Position numbers and translations under genes: made by a program
In this document: in pieces, positions 54,811-64,000 of the stretch
Numbering within the stretch: the stretch's first letter is position 1
Layout of the letters: each line of letters starts with the position of its first letter
Notes under the pieces: generated by a model
The model's input: the letters and a program-made list of their open reading frames with translations, nothing else
Databases searched by the model: none
Told to the model about the DNA's origin: nothing
Source: Lophium mytilinum
Taxonomy: Eukaryota > Ascomycota > Dothideomycetes > Mytilinidiales > Mytilinidiaceae
Reading direction: 5' to 3'
Length of the DNA stretch: 64,000 bases
Assembly: GCA_010093605.1 (NCBI GenBank)
Contig: MU004196.1
Coordinates: 398,255-462,254, forward strand

Positions 54811-55935
54811 ATGGTCAAAGTTGCTATCGCCGGTGGTACCGGAAGTAGGTGAAGCTGACTACGACCATAGCTTAATGCTAATCCAGAGCAGACGTCGCGT
54901 CCGAGATCATCGAAGCCATTCAAGCAACCAAGAAGCATGAAATTACGATTCTGACTCGCAAAGTACTTCCATCAACCCAACTACCAGCATCCCGCAACCC
55001 CGTGACTCTAACCATCCATTAGGAAAACCCAACATCACTCCCAGGCCTCCGCTACGTGACCGCCGACTACACCTCCAGACCCTCCCTCCTGTCCACCCTC
55101 CGCGGCCAAGACGTCGTCCTCTCTTTCCTCGTCGTCCACCAAGATGAAGACAGCATCGTCCAAAAGAACCTTATCCACGCCTGCATCGAAGCCGGCGTCA
55201 AACGCTTCGCGCCCTCAGAATGGGGAGTGTACGCCTCCCTCCTCTTCTTCTTTCCCCCTCCCTATCCCTCCAATACTCACGCATATCCCGCGTCCCAGCT
55301 CCAACGGAAGCGGCATCCCCCCCTATGCCCACAAAGATGAGATCGCGGCGTATCTCGCCGAGATCAACAAAGAAAAGAAAGTGCTGGAGTACTGCCTTTT
55401 CCAACCCTCCCTCTTCATGGACTACTTCGCCCACCCCCATGCCCTAGCCACCCACTTGTACACCTGGCCCTTCTTCGTCGACTACCAGCACCGCCGCGCC
55501 ATGCGCCTCGACGCCGGCACCCAGCCCATCGTGCTCACCGCCATCCGCGACGTCGCCGCCGTCGTCGCGCTGGCCCTCGACTATCCGGGCGAGTGGCCGA
55601 CGGTCGGCGGCATCCGTGGCAGCCAGACTAGCATCAACGAGCTCATCAAGCTCGGCGAGGAGATTCGAGGGGGGAAGTTCGCGGTGGAGGAGGTGAGCGG
55701 GGAGGATGTGGAGAACGGGGTGTTGAAGACGAGCTGGGTGCCGTGGATGGATCATCCGGTGGTGCCGGTAGCGGAGCGGTCGGAGGCGTACTCGAGGGCG
55801 TTTACGGTAATGTTTCTTGTGGGGATTAAGAGGGGGGCGTGGGATGTCGGGGGGCAGTGGAATGAGAGGCTGCCCGAGTATAGGTTTAAAGGGGCGGAGG
55901 AGTATTTAAGGGAGGCGTGGAAGGGGAAGAAGTGA
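54811..55935 (+). CDS. NmrA-like / isoflavone-reductase-like NAD(P)-binding protein
   Basis: A 315-aa atypical SDR in four exons: 54811-54844, 54892-54962, 55023-55228 and 55299-55935. The first intron cuts the nucleotide-binding motif, restored as VAIAGGTGNVASEI. Other family marks are LTRKENP after the second strand, VVLSFLVVHQDEDSIVQKNLIHAC, the KRFAPSEWG motif and the Lys-containing HKDEIAAYLAEI. The fourth-exon start is set by phase: a donor after GT at 55228 and an acceptor at 55298 keep the frame. Members either reduce specialised metabolites (isoflavone reductase type) or sense NAD(P) ratio (NmrA type); this subgroup is usually the former. It converges on the large NRPS gene and could serve it, but this is positional inference. 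Confidence 0.9.
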
Positions 55936-56514
55936 GGTGAGTACGCTTAAGGAAATCTTTTAGCAGGTGATGGTCGACGAGATTAGGCTCTGTGAGGAAT
56001 TATTCGTTCGTTCTACTTAAATATACCGGCATTGGGAATTTGTGGCGATTTTCAATATCGGGAGAGATGATTGTGCTCTAGTTCATTGAGTTTAGTTATA
56101 GGCGGGCTCTAGGTAGAATCATGTCGCAATCATAAAATACTCATTGCATTTCGAACCTCCGGAGAGGGCTCTGTTCATTAGATGATCAAAATGAGATAGT
56201 GCGCAAGCTGACATAAGACCCTATAGCTGGTATTTTGCAAGCTGCTGATGTGACGATCTTTGCAATCTCTCGGATCAATTAGTTCCCTATGATTATTTGT
56301 ATGCCCAGTCTATTGGAATTCGTCTATCTCCAACCAAAACTCACGCAAGGTGGTTGAGCTCGTCACGTGATGGGTACTCCGCCTCGGCCGCCTCGCTCTC
56401 CTCTTGGAAACCTCTCTACAACCATCAGAACTCAGAAAGACCGCCACTCTCAGCTTCTAATTTTCGCCAGCATCATCTGCTCTCTAAACGCTCAATACTC
56501 AAACCATTCCCCGT
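55936..56514. other. Convergent 3' region, no gene seen
   Basis: This 579-bp gap lies between the NmrA-like gene and the end of the NRPS gene. No supported ORF or repeat is present. Confidence 0.5.
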
Positions 56515-59500
56515 CTACATGACGACATCTATGATGTGCCCAATTTTCCTGTCTATTCCTCCCTCCTGATCGTCAAGAACCGCAACGATCACATCGGCAA
56601 TTCCATCAGAAATCTGCCTCGCAAGCTCCTCGCTGATGACATTCTGGTCGTACATGACAGTGATCTTGTGCTGGTTACCCGGCGCTTTCGACAACTCGAC
56701 AACTAACGCGTACGGCTGATCCATGCGGACCTTCGACTCAGCCAGGACTAGCCATCGAAAGGCTGCGTTGGGGTCGTCCTTCGCCGCAATATCGAACGGC
56801 TGCGACAAGAACAAGATCTGATTTCCCGTGTCCTTCCGAGACACATTCGCAGCTGCGTAGATGTCATCCAACCCCACGTTGCCGTACTCCGTCATTGACC
56901 AGAACTCGTCTTGCGTCAGCTCGAGGAAGTTTTTCAGCGTAGTCGAGTGATCGATCGTGGCGACCACAGGAAGGAAGTTGGCAAGAGTTCCGTTGATATT
57001 CTGAGGGTCGGGTAGTGCAACATTTCGCCCGCTTACGAGATAGTCGAAACTCGTGGTGGTATTACCAGTGGCGCGTGATAACCAGAGCTGAAAGGCACCT
57101 TGGAAGATGATGGACGGGGTGACACCCAATAGCTTCGCCTTGGTCTCGATGTCAGGTATTTCTAGCAATCGTCTCAATGAAGCTCTAGCCATCGGCGCCG
57201 AAGTTAATACCCATCCCGCAGGCGAGCATTTCGTTGGTTTGTGGGCCATTTTCCCGATCCAATAGGCCAGGGATTTAGTCTTGTCGGACTGGAAATCGTG
57301 GAAAGCAAACTCTTGGAACTGTCCGTGTCGAGATATTGCCTGGTCTTGAAGAATGGCTCGGAAATGATCGTCAAAAACTCGCAAGAGAGTGCCGTCATAT
57401 ACGGCGTGGTCCATCTTGATGGCGATATCCCAGGAATTGTCCGGGTGATCTAAGATCGCATACTTGATGAAAGGTTTCCCTGCTGCAAACGGTTGCTTCC
57501 AAAATTCATCAATGATGGCGGCGGCTTCGGCGTCACCAGGATGGCTAAACTTCACGAGATTGAGCCGAGAGCTCTTCAATACCACTCCAACCCATTCCTT
57601 CGCTTTTTTTTGTATCCACACAGTTCTGAGGATATCGTTCACTTCAGTGAGCTTTGTTGTTGCTTGGATCCACCGCCCCTGGTTTACTTCCGCGGACATG
57701 TGTCGGACTGTCTTGAGAACCCACATCTGCTCCGGGCGGTTGCCTTGGTTGAGGAACTCAGCCTGACCGGGCGGGCACGGATAGACATATTCGACGTCTT
57801 CCTTCATGGAGAGACCCATAGCCTGAATTAGATCTGCTTCCTCTTGGCCAAACTGAAAGATACGGTGAGCCTTTACCTCCTCTTTCTCAACCTCTTGCAT
57901 TGCCCCCGCGAGGTCTCTCAACTTCGAGAACTTGAGAATGCTGGGAACAGTCAGCGTAAAGCCAGCATGCCGAGCCATACTAGCCAAGCTAATTGCAGAA
58001 ATGGAATCGCCCCCGAGAGCCAGAAAGTTAGCTTCACGGCCGATTTGTGCAGCTGGCAGGCGAAACAATTCCGCCCACATCTCTTCCAGCGCTCGTTCCG
58101 CAGGCGTTTCGGTAGCTATTACGGCATCGCGCTCTCCAGCCATCTCCAGAGCAAACTCGTTAATGGCCATGGCACCAAGAGCCTCAACAACTCCTTTCAG
58201 CGCTTTCCGATCGACTTTGTGGGAAGGCATTCGTGGAAAATCTCCCATAGGAATAACGACTTTTGGAACCATGTACATTGGCAGGCCATCCAGCTGGTCC
58301 CTCAACGCACGTAGGTGCTCGCGGTTGTCTTCTGCTGGCTGGAGCTGCGCAAGGCCATTCACCTCAAATACGCAGAGCGCTACTAGCTGTGCCTTGTTGG
58401 CGATGTCGCCTAGCATTACGACGACATCTATGACCAAGCCAGTTCGCCTGATGGCATGCTCGATCTCACCAAGCTCAATTCGATGGCCATTAATCTTGAC
58501 TTGATGATCTTTGCGGCCGAGACACTCGAGCTCGCCTCCCGGAAGCCATCGTGCCAGGTCGCCCGTTCGGTAGATGCGGACACCAAGCGCCATGCTGTCC
58601 TTGAACACGGCCGCCGTAAGGTCGTCGCGGTTCATGTAGCCAGCGGTGACTTGCGGCCCTGCGATACACAACTCTCCCGACGCCCCGTACGGTTGTAGCT
58701 CCTCGCCATCCGGGTCGACAATGAATGCCATGACGGTCGGGAATGGTGCGCCGATGTTCGTAACTCGGCTTTCCTCAACGACTGCCTTGGCCGTGACCAA
58801 TATTGACGTCTCTGTAGGTCCATATAGGTTTAGTATCTGGCACCGGGACCGCCATGCCTCGAGCACGCTGTGCGTGAGAGGCTCTCCGCCTGACAAGAGC
58901 TTCTCAAAAGTAGGTACCTGCTCTGGTCGGAAAAGGTTTGCAACCGTAGGCGTAAGCAGTGCCTTCTGGACACGCATGGCGTTGATGCGGGAAGCGATAT
59001 CGGACATCAAACGCTCCATGGGCGCCATGCAGAGTGTGCCACCTGTGCTGAGAGTCGTGAAAATGTCCAGCACCGACGCATCAAAGACATAGTTGGAGAA
59101 CTGTAGCGTCCGCCATCCGCCTTCATGTTGGCCCTCTACATCTGCCATACTCGCTATTGCCGTCGCCACGGCATAATGCGGTACCTTGACGCCTTTCGGT
59201 TGGCCTGTACTTCCTGAAGTGTAGATGACATAGGCAAGGTGCTGTGGTGTCGCTGCTACTAAGGGCTTCTCTTTGGGCTTCGACGCGAGTGCTGAGCCTG
59301 CACGTTCGAATACTACCGTCTGAACGTCCTTATCATTTGACACAAATTTCGAATACATTTCATGGAGAATGACGAGGCGCGCGTTACAATTCTGGACGAT
59401 GAAACGGTTCCGCTCGACAGGATGCTCTGGATTCAACGGGACATAGGCACCGCCGGCTTTCAACACTCCCAGAATGGACACGATGGTAGCAACCGACTTG

Positions 59501-62500
59501 TCAAGCATCAGCGCCACGACATCGCCGGCATTCATACTATGTTCTATTAAGAGATGGGCCAGCTGATTCGCGAGGTTGTTGAGCTCGCCATATGTTACAT
59601 CTTCCGTGGCGTCCCAGTCGATAGCTATTTTGTTAGGGCTGAGGTTGGCATGTCGTTCAAACTCCGCATGAAGCATCTGCGCTTCAGGCGTGTGCAAGGT
59701 ATGCCTGTTTGAAAGAGCGTCGAATAAGTAATACCTCTCCTTATCACCAAGGATATCTAGGGTCGAGACTCGCGATTCTGGCTCCTCGAGCATGGCCGTG
59801 ACGATTTTGACGAACGAGTCGCAGATGAAATTCAGGCGCCTCGATTCCATGTCGCTTGAGAGCCGGATAGTGGAAGCATTCTTGCCTTCTTCAACTTCGA
59901 GGAGCGTGAAGTCAGAGCCCCAGATTGGCCGGTCACCGTGTCTCTTGAAGACTTTCTGGGCGTCATCGCTGGCTTCGTTACTGACTAAAATGTTGACGAT
60001 AGTATCAAAACAACCAGGCTGGAGATGCCCAGCTCGCAGGGCTTCTTGCATTCCAACTTGGGAGTGTTTCGCCATGCGAGCAAATCCGGTCATGGATGCC
60101 TTCGCTAGCCGAATGAGGGATTGGTTGGCTTCGATCTGGATCCGTTGTGGCACAGTCACCATCGTTGGCCCGTCAATGCTATGAACGTCTAGCACTGGAA
60201 CTTCTCTGCCGGATACGGTGGTAGCGAAGGTGACGTCGCTGATGCCGACATGTCGAGAAAGCAATATAGCCCAAGCGGTATAAACGATCGCTCCCAGGGA
60301 TACGCCCAAGAGCTTCGCCTTCTCCACGAGACTGATACCAAGATCTTTGGAAATACTAGTGCCTTGCTTTGTCGGGGCAAAATTGAGGCAGCTGTTGTGA
60401 GCACCTTGGAGGTATGAGGCCCAAAATTGGCCATCACCGATGCGGTCTCGGTCAACCAAAGATTTCACGAAGTTCCTGAACTTGGGCCTCCTTGGAATAT
60501 CCTTTCCCAAATATGCCGCTGCTACATCCTCATACAAGAAGCGATGGGACCAGAAGTCAAAGAGACTATGGTGCATGGTGACAACGAGATATTTCCCGGA
60601 GATGAAGCCCACTCGAAACAGTGGCCCTGATATAGGCAACTCCAATTGGCGGTCCTTGTCCATGTACTCCTCGAGGGAGCATTGGACTTCGCTCCATGGG
60701 AGATCAAGATCGCGCCGCACATACTGGACGAATGACTTTCGATTGGCCACAAAACCGGTCCTTAGGATATCCCGATCTAAGAAGACCTGTTGGAAGCCCT
60801 GTCTCATCCGCGCTGCGTTCATGCCAGCAACATCCCAGACTCGACGGTACGTGTATATGTCACTTTCTCCGTTTAGCGTGATCAGAAGACCGGCCTGCAG
60901 AGAGGTCGCAGGGTATGCGTCTTCCACGATGAGATCTCGCCGGAGGTCACTAATTACCCCTGATTCCTCGAGCAAAGAGAAAGGTTCAGCATCAGCATGG
61001 TCCTTGGAGACAACCCGGGCGGTCAGCGCTACTTCCTCGAGAGACTCGTCACTCAGAAAGCTACTAAACTCGACCACGAGACCTTGGCCGCGGAGCTTGG
61101 CTACTGCTTGAATGGCGATAATCGAGTTTCCACCCAGCATGAGTAACGAGTGATGGCGTCTGACGGCGAGGTAATCAATGCCCAGCACATCAGCCCAGGC
61201 CTGAGCGATTCGAATCTGTAGGGAGTCTAAAGCTTCTTCCTCCCCTGGACGCGCCAAAAGCTCTGCAAAGCCAGCAGTTCCAAGTTCGATTGCCACGTTC
61301 CGGATCTCGTCAAAGTTGAACTTCCCGCTCGCGGTTGTGGGAATCTTTTCGAGCGGCAGCCACAATGTTGGAACCATGTACGCTGGGAGCGCAGCACGCA
61401 TATGACGTAGCAACAAGGGCACGGCATCGCTCCAGGCAAGTCCGCTTTTGAGCACAACGGCTGCTACCAGGGCAAGGCGGCCATCCACTGCAGTTCCCAC
61501 TGAAGCACATGCAACGACGGCAGGGTGCGTTATCAGGACACGGTCGACTTCGTTGGGGTCAACCTTCTGCCCATTGACCTTGATTTGCAGGTCTAGACGG
61601 CCTAACAGCTCCACCGGACCATCATGATCACCGAGCTGCCGTGCCCGGTCTCCCGTTTTATAGAGCTTACCTTGCCCGAACGGATTATCTACGAACTTCG
61701 AGGCGGTGAGCTCGGGCAAATTCAGGTATCCGGCAGCTAATTGACGGCCAGCCAAGCAGAGTTCACCCGCAACACCAACAGGAGCTAGACGTAGGCTCCC
61801 TGGCACCAATATGTAGGCCGTTGTGGTGTCATTTGGAGTACCGACAATGCCAGGGCTGCTGTCAACTGCGAGCGTACGACCGAAGTTCAACTGCGTGCAC
61901 TCGCTAAGCCCATACGTGTTTCGTAATTTGACGTTCGAGCTGCCAGCCCAGATGCGGACCAATGACTCCGGGATTTGCTCGCCAACGAGGGTGATCAGTC
62001 GAACACTAGGTATATCTGCGGGCTTTAGAAGTGTGAGTGCTGACGGCGTGATTCCTAGTGCATCGATTCTGTTGCGATTGATAACACCAGCCAAGTCGGT
62101 GCTTAGGCTGCTCTTGCTTGCTATTACTAGCGTTCCACCATGGATCAATGTGGACAGCATTGTCCTCTGTGCGGCTGAGAAGGTGGGATTGTAAAAGAGA
62201 AGCCATCGTGAGAGACCAGAAAGAGAATAGTGGACGATCCCAGTCGCGGCGGCTTCGTGGGTCAACACCGCTCCCTTGGGCTTTCCAGTAGATCCAGAGG
62301 TGTAGACGATGTAACACCTATCCCCCGGCGTAACCCTGGCTCGTGTTCGTTCTTTCTCGGGCACGAACTGAGATGCTGTCACCAGCATATCTTCGATGTT
62401 CTTACACATGGGAAACTGATGGCAGTATTTGGCGTCTGCCAGGATAGCTGATGGGGCACAGTCCTCCACAACCTGTGAATTCCTCTGCGCTGGGCTGTCT

Positions 62501-62793
62501 GGATCCAGGATTGTGTAGCATGATCCCGACTTCAAGACGGCTAGGATTGCAACGACCAAGTTGGGCGACCGGTCCATGAGGATAGGAACGATCTCTCCTT
62601 TTTGGAGGTGGAGTGAGTATGCAAGATTGTCCGAGAGGCTGTCGAGCTTCTGGAATGTCATAGGATCCATTCCTTCGAACTCAATAGCATTTCGAGAAGG
62701 ATGGCGGGAAACTGCATCGTCAAAGAGAGCCGTGAGTGTGAGCTCTCGCGCGTCTAGGAGCGGTTTGTGCTGGACTGCATCTTTGGAGACCAT
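56515..62793 (-). CDS. Nonribosomal peptide synthetase, A-T-C-A-T-C (dimodular)
   Basis: A 2092-aa NRPS without introns; I use the ATG at 62791-62793, as the frame upstream has no other ATG. Domains in order: A1 with YTSGSTGKPKG (164-174) and SGK in its last motif; T1 with LGGNS (553-557); C1 with HHSLFDF (741-747); A2 with YTSGSTGQPKG (1191-1201), FDASVLD with the substrate-anchoring Asp1238, and NLYGPTET; T2 with LGGDS (1593-1597); and C2 with DHAVYDG (1795-1801), ending the protein. The A-T-C-A-T-C order and length are those of fungal dipeptide/diketopiperazine synthetases. A1 is odd: Ser206 (in FSAAQR) stands where that Asp is expected, and its A5 motif is NTYGLSE instead of NxYGPTE. C2 lacks the SHxxxD form of macrocyclising CT domains. 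The product is unknown. Confidence 0.96.
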   Translation of the reverse strand: MVSKDAVQHKPLLDARELTLTALFDDAVSRHPSRNAIEFEGMDPMTFQKLDSLSDNLAYSLHLQKGEIVPILMDRSPNLVVAILAVLKSGSCYTILDPDSPAQRNSQVVEDCAPSAILADAKYCHQFPMCKNIEDMLVTASQFVPEKERTRARVTPGDRCYIVYTSGSTGKPKGAVLTHEAAATGIVHYSLSGLSRWLLFYNPTFSAAQRTMLSTLIHGGTLVIASKSSLSTDLAGVINRNRIDALGITPSALTLLKPADIPSVRLITLVGEQIPESLVRIWAGSSNVKLRNTYGLSECTQLNFGRTLAVDSSPGIVGTPNDTTTAYILVPGSLRLAPVGVAGELCLAGRQLAAGYLNLPELTASKFVDNPFGQGKLYKTGDRARQLGDHDGPVELLGRLDLQIKVNGQKVDPNEVDRVLITHPAVVACASVGTAVDGRLALVAAVVLKSGLAWSDAVPLLLRHMRAALPAYMVPTLWLPLEKIPTTASGKFNFDEIRNVAIELGTAGFAELLARPGEEEALDSLQIRIAQAWADVLGIDYLAVRRHHSLLMLGGNSIIAIQAVAKLRGQGLVVEFSSFLSDESLEEVALTARVVSKDHADAEPFSLLEESGVISDLRRDLIVEDAYPATSLQAGLLITLNGESDIYTYRRVWDVAGMNAARMRQGFQQVFLDRDILRTGFVANRKSFVQYVRRDLDLPWSEVQCSLEEYMDKDRQLELPISGPLFRVGFISGKYLVVTMHHSLFDFWSHRFLYEDVAAAYLGKDIPRRPKFRNFVKSLVDRDRIGDGQFWASYLQGAHNSCLNFAPTKQGTSISKDLGISLVEKAKLLGVSLGAIVYTAWAILLSRHVGISDVTFATTVSGREVPVLDVHSIDGPTMVTVPQRIQIEANQSLIRLAKASMTGFARMAKHSQVGMQEALRAGHLQPGCFDTIVNILVSNEASDDAQKVFKRHGDRPIWGSDFTLLEVEEGKNASTIRLSSDMESRRLNFICDSFVKIVTAMLEEPESRVSTLDILGDKERYYLFDALSNRHTLHTPEAQMLHAEFERHANLSPNKIAIDWDATEDVTYGELNNLANQLAHLLIEHSMNAGDVVALMLDKSVATIVSILGVLKAGGAYVPLNPEHPVERNRFIVQNCNARLVILHEMYSKFVSNDKDVQTVVFERAGSALASKPKEKPLVAATPQHLAYVIYTSGSTGQPKGVKVPHYAVATAIASMADVEGQHEGGWRTLQFSNYVFDASVLDIFTTLSTGGTLCMAPMERLMSDIASRINAMRVQKALLTPTVANLFRPEQVPTFEKLLSGGEPLTHSVLEAWRSRCQILNLYGPTETSILVTAKAVVEESRVTNIGAPFPTVMAFIVDPDGEELQPYGASGELCIAGPQVTAGYMNRDDLTAAVFKDSMALGVRIYRTGDLARWLPGGELECLGRKDHQVKINGHRIELGEIEHAIRRTGLVIDVVVMLGDIANKAQLVALCVFEVNGLAQLQPAEDNREHLRALRDQLDGLPMYMVPKVVIPMGDFPRMPSHKVDRKALKGVVEALGAMAINEFALEMAGERDAVIATETPAERALEEMWAELFRLPAAQIGREANFLALGGDSISAISLASMARHAGFTLTVPSILKFSKLRDLAGAMQEVEKEEVKAHRIFQFGQEEADLIQAMGLSMKEDVEYVYPCPPGQAEFLNQGNRPEQMWVLKTVRHMSAEVNQGRWIQATTKLTEVNDILRTVWIQKKAKEWVGVVLKSSRLNLVKFSHPGDAEAAAIIDEFWKQPFAAGKPFIKYAILDHPDNSWDIAIKMDHAVYDGTLLRVFDDHFRAILQDQAISRHGQFQEFAFHDFQSDKTKSLAYWIGKMAHKPTKCSPAGWVLTSAPMARASLRRLLEIPDIETKAKLLGVTPSIIFQGAFQLWLSRATGNTTTSFDYLVSGRNVALPDPQNINGTLANFLPVVATIDHSTTLKNFLELTQDEFWSMTEYGNVGLDDIYAAANVSRKDTGNQILFLSQPFDIAAKDDPNAAFRWLVLAESKVRMDQPYALVVELSKAPGNQHKITVMYDQNVISEELARQISDGIADVIVAVLDDQEGGIDRKIGHIIDVVM

Positions 62794-63152
62794 ATTTGAT
62801 GAGCAGCCGCGAAGTGGATGTAAGTGCTTGGGCAATCTCAATGCCGTGGAAACGACCAGACTTTATTTAAGTTCAACAAAGAGCAGTTGTTTTGTAAAGA
62901 GCAGATGCTGTTCCGGAGTGGCTAGTCAAGACTGTTTGAGGCTGAAACTCCGCCGTCAAGAATGAGTATTCTTGTGCCGGTTTCAGTTTGTTACAAGAGG
63001 AGGAAGACAATTCTACGGAGAAGAGCCCGCAGTGGTGGGGCGAAGCCGGCGAGGAGTGAGTGTATGAACAAGGAGCAGAAAAGAATGTCGGAAGAGAAAA
63101 CCTCTTGGTGGGGTTCTTGGTAAGGAAGAAAGCTCAAAGGTTCTGACCCGGG

Positions 63153-63160
63153 TTTATATA
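63153..63160 (-). promoter_or_regulatory. TATA box of large NRPS gene
   Basis: TATATAAA on the minus strand lies about 360 bp before the ATG at 62793. Motif and spacing only. Confidence 0.4.
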
Positions 63161-63772
63161 CCGCCAGTGTCGACCGCCAGGATGATGTCCAACAGTTCAG
63201 CACTACGTGACTGTCCAGGGCGAGGGAGAGGTGTTCAAGAGGGAGAGGTGTTCACGCGTGCCCGGGGGCACTTCCGGACCTTCACCGCTACGAATGCCTC
63301 GCCCGACGCCTGCCGGGGGAAACCGTTCACCAAGTGCTTATCGATGCCATGAAGAGGCTCAGCCATTTATTGCCAGCGAGTAGGAGATTCAGCGATAGGT
63401 CCTAAAGCTGGCCTCAATTCACTACTTTGTAGCTAAGTGCTCAGGCCCCAAGCTAGCAGCACAAGGGCCCCTCTCAGAGCGACGAGGGTTAACGCACTGA
63501 AAATGGCTATCGTGAGATACAGACTCGCCGCCAAGGTGTGAAGAAGCCTCCACCGCTATGATGAGAAGAGCTGCTGTGATAACCCTTCACATAGCCTCTT
63601 CTCAATAGATGTGGCCGACGCTAACCTTGCTTAACACAGTTTCCTCCACACACCGACATTTCCAGGGCTCTTTCTCAAGCTTTGACATACGATTGCTATC
63701 AATTCACTGCGTAAGCGAGCTTTGCTGTCAAGCCGGACCGGAGCTAACGCCGCTCCGCGATCACGGCCCTTC

Positions 63773-63779
63773 TATAAAT
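63773..63779 (+). promoter_or_regulatory. TATA box of right-edge gene
   Basis: TATAAAT is followed by a CT/CA-rich leader leading to the ATG at 63980. Confidence 0.4.
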
Positions 63780-63979
63780 CCGGCAGCCTACAACCTCACC
63801 TCTACTTTCTCTCCACAGAACTCAGTGCCATCCACTGCTCAGTGCACTACTCTTAGTACCACAGCACCAGCCCACGGTCCATACTACCATCCCTGACGAG
63901 TCCCATCACTTTCGGCCTCCACCTCTTTCGTTAGGTCTATCAGTAAAGCAGGCTCGCCCAAGCTCGAAGGGTATACAAT

Positions 63980-64000
63980 ATGAAGACTTCGCGCTCCTCT
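63980..64000 (+). CDS. First codons of a gene cut by the right edge
   Basis: ATG in the context TACAATATGAAG, encoding MKTSRSS, after a TATA box and a pyrimidine-rich leader. Too short to identify. It is transcribed divergently from the large NRPS gene, so it may belong to the same locus. Confidence 0.4.

Larger units (their letters stand above)
62794..63979. other. Divergent promoter region (NRPS / edge gene)
   Basis: This 1186-bp gap contains a TATA element for the NRPS on the minus strand (63153-63160) and one for the right-edge gene on the plus strand (63773-63779). No supported ORF is present; a plus-strand frame at 63609-63896 lies where the edge gene's leader is expected and looks non-coding. 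Confidence 0.55.

Noticed and set aside
8758-56369. Several CACGTG E-boxes in intergenic DNA (for example 8758, 9747, 11938, 19543, 35443, 54355, 56364)
   Set aside because: The number is not above chance for a palindromic hexamer in 64 kb, and they do not track one gene set.
63609-63896. 95-codon plus-strand ORF
   Set aside because: It lies across a TATA box and CT-rich leader of the next gene and has no protein-like composition.
1-64000. CRISPR arrays, operons, ribosome binding sites
   Set aside because: Eukaryotic fungal DNA with spliced monocistronic genes; no such features expected or seen.

Overview
The window is nuclear DNA from a filamentous ascomycete (Pezizomycotina). The evidence is short introns (about 48-80 nt) with GTAAGT/GTACGT-type donors and CTAAC-like branch sites, a fungal Zn2Cys6-type regulator, multimodular NRPS genes, a PIR-type cell-wall protein, a GH5 cellulase and a fungal complex I accessory subunit. 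A Dothideomycete is my guess; the sequence alone does not settle the class.

Left part (1-19.4 kb) looks like a secondary-metabolite locus: the C-terminal part of a pathway-type regulator, a membrane-anchored P450, a 14-TM-type MFS exporter, a small secreted protein, a small membrane protein, an aquaporin, a 1583-aa NRPS (T-C-A-T-CT) and a divergently transcribed FAD monooxygenase. A decayed coding stretch and one copy of an inverted dispersed repeat lie between the P450 and the MFS gene; the partner copy lies about 20 kb away at 24.7 kb.

Middle part (20-46 kb) is mostly ordinary single-copy fungal genes: a disordered Ser-rich protein, an NMN-adenylyltransferase-like protein, cobalamin-independent methionine synthase, an SDR, a kelch-type membrane protein, a complex I accessory subunit, a RING/coiled-coil protein, a GH5 glycanase, an isochorismatase-like hydrolase and a polytopic membrane protein.

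Right part (46-64 kb) turns accessory again. A three-exon, six-cysteine small secreted protein gene, not visible as a single reading frame, sits about 330 bp from a TA-flanked 225-bp MITE. Then come a second P450, a small hydrophilic protein, a PIR/GPI wall protein, an NmrA/isoflavone-reductase-like protein and an intron-less 2092-aa NRPS (A-T-C-A-T-C), followed by the first codons of another gene at the right edge.

The two NRPSs are the most interesting content. One begins with an orphan carrier domain and ends with a fungal macrocyclising CT domain (SHxxxDxxT). The other ends in a condensation domain with no following carrier, and its first adenylation domain has lost the Asp that anchors the substrate alpha-amino group. 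All joins given here were deduced by eye from splice sites, reading phase and family expectations; no search or transcript data were available.
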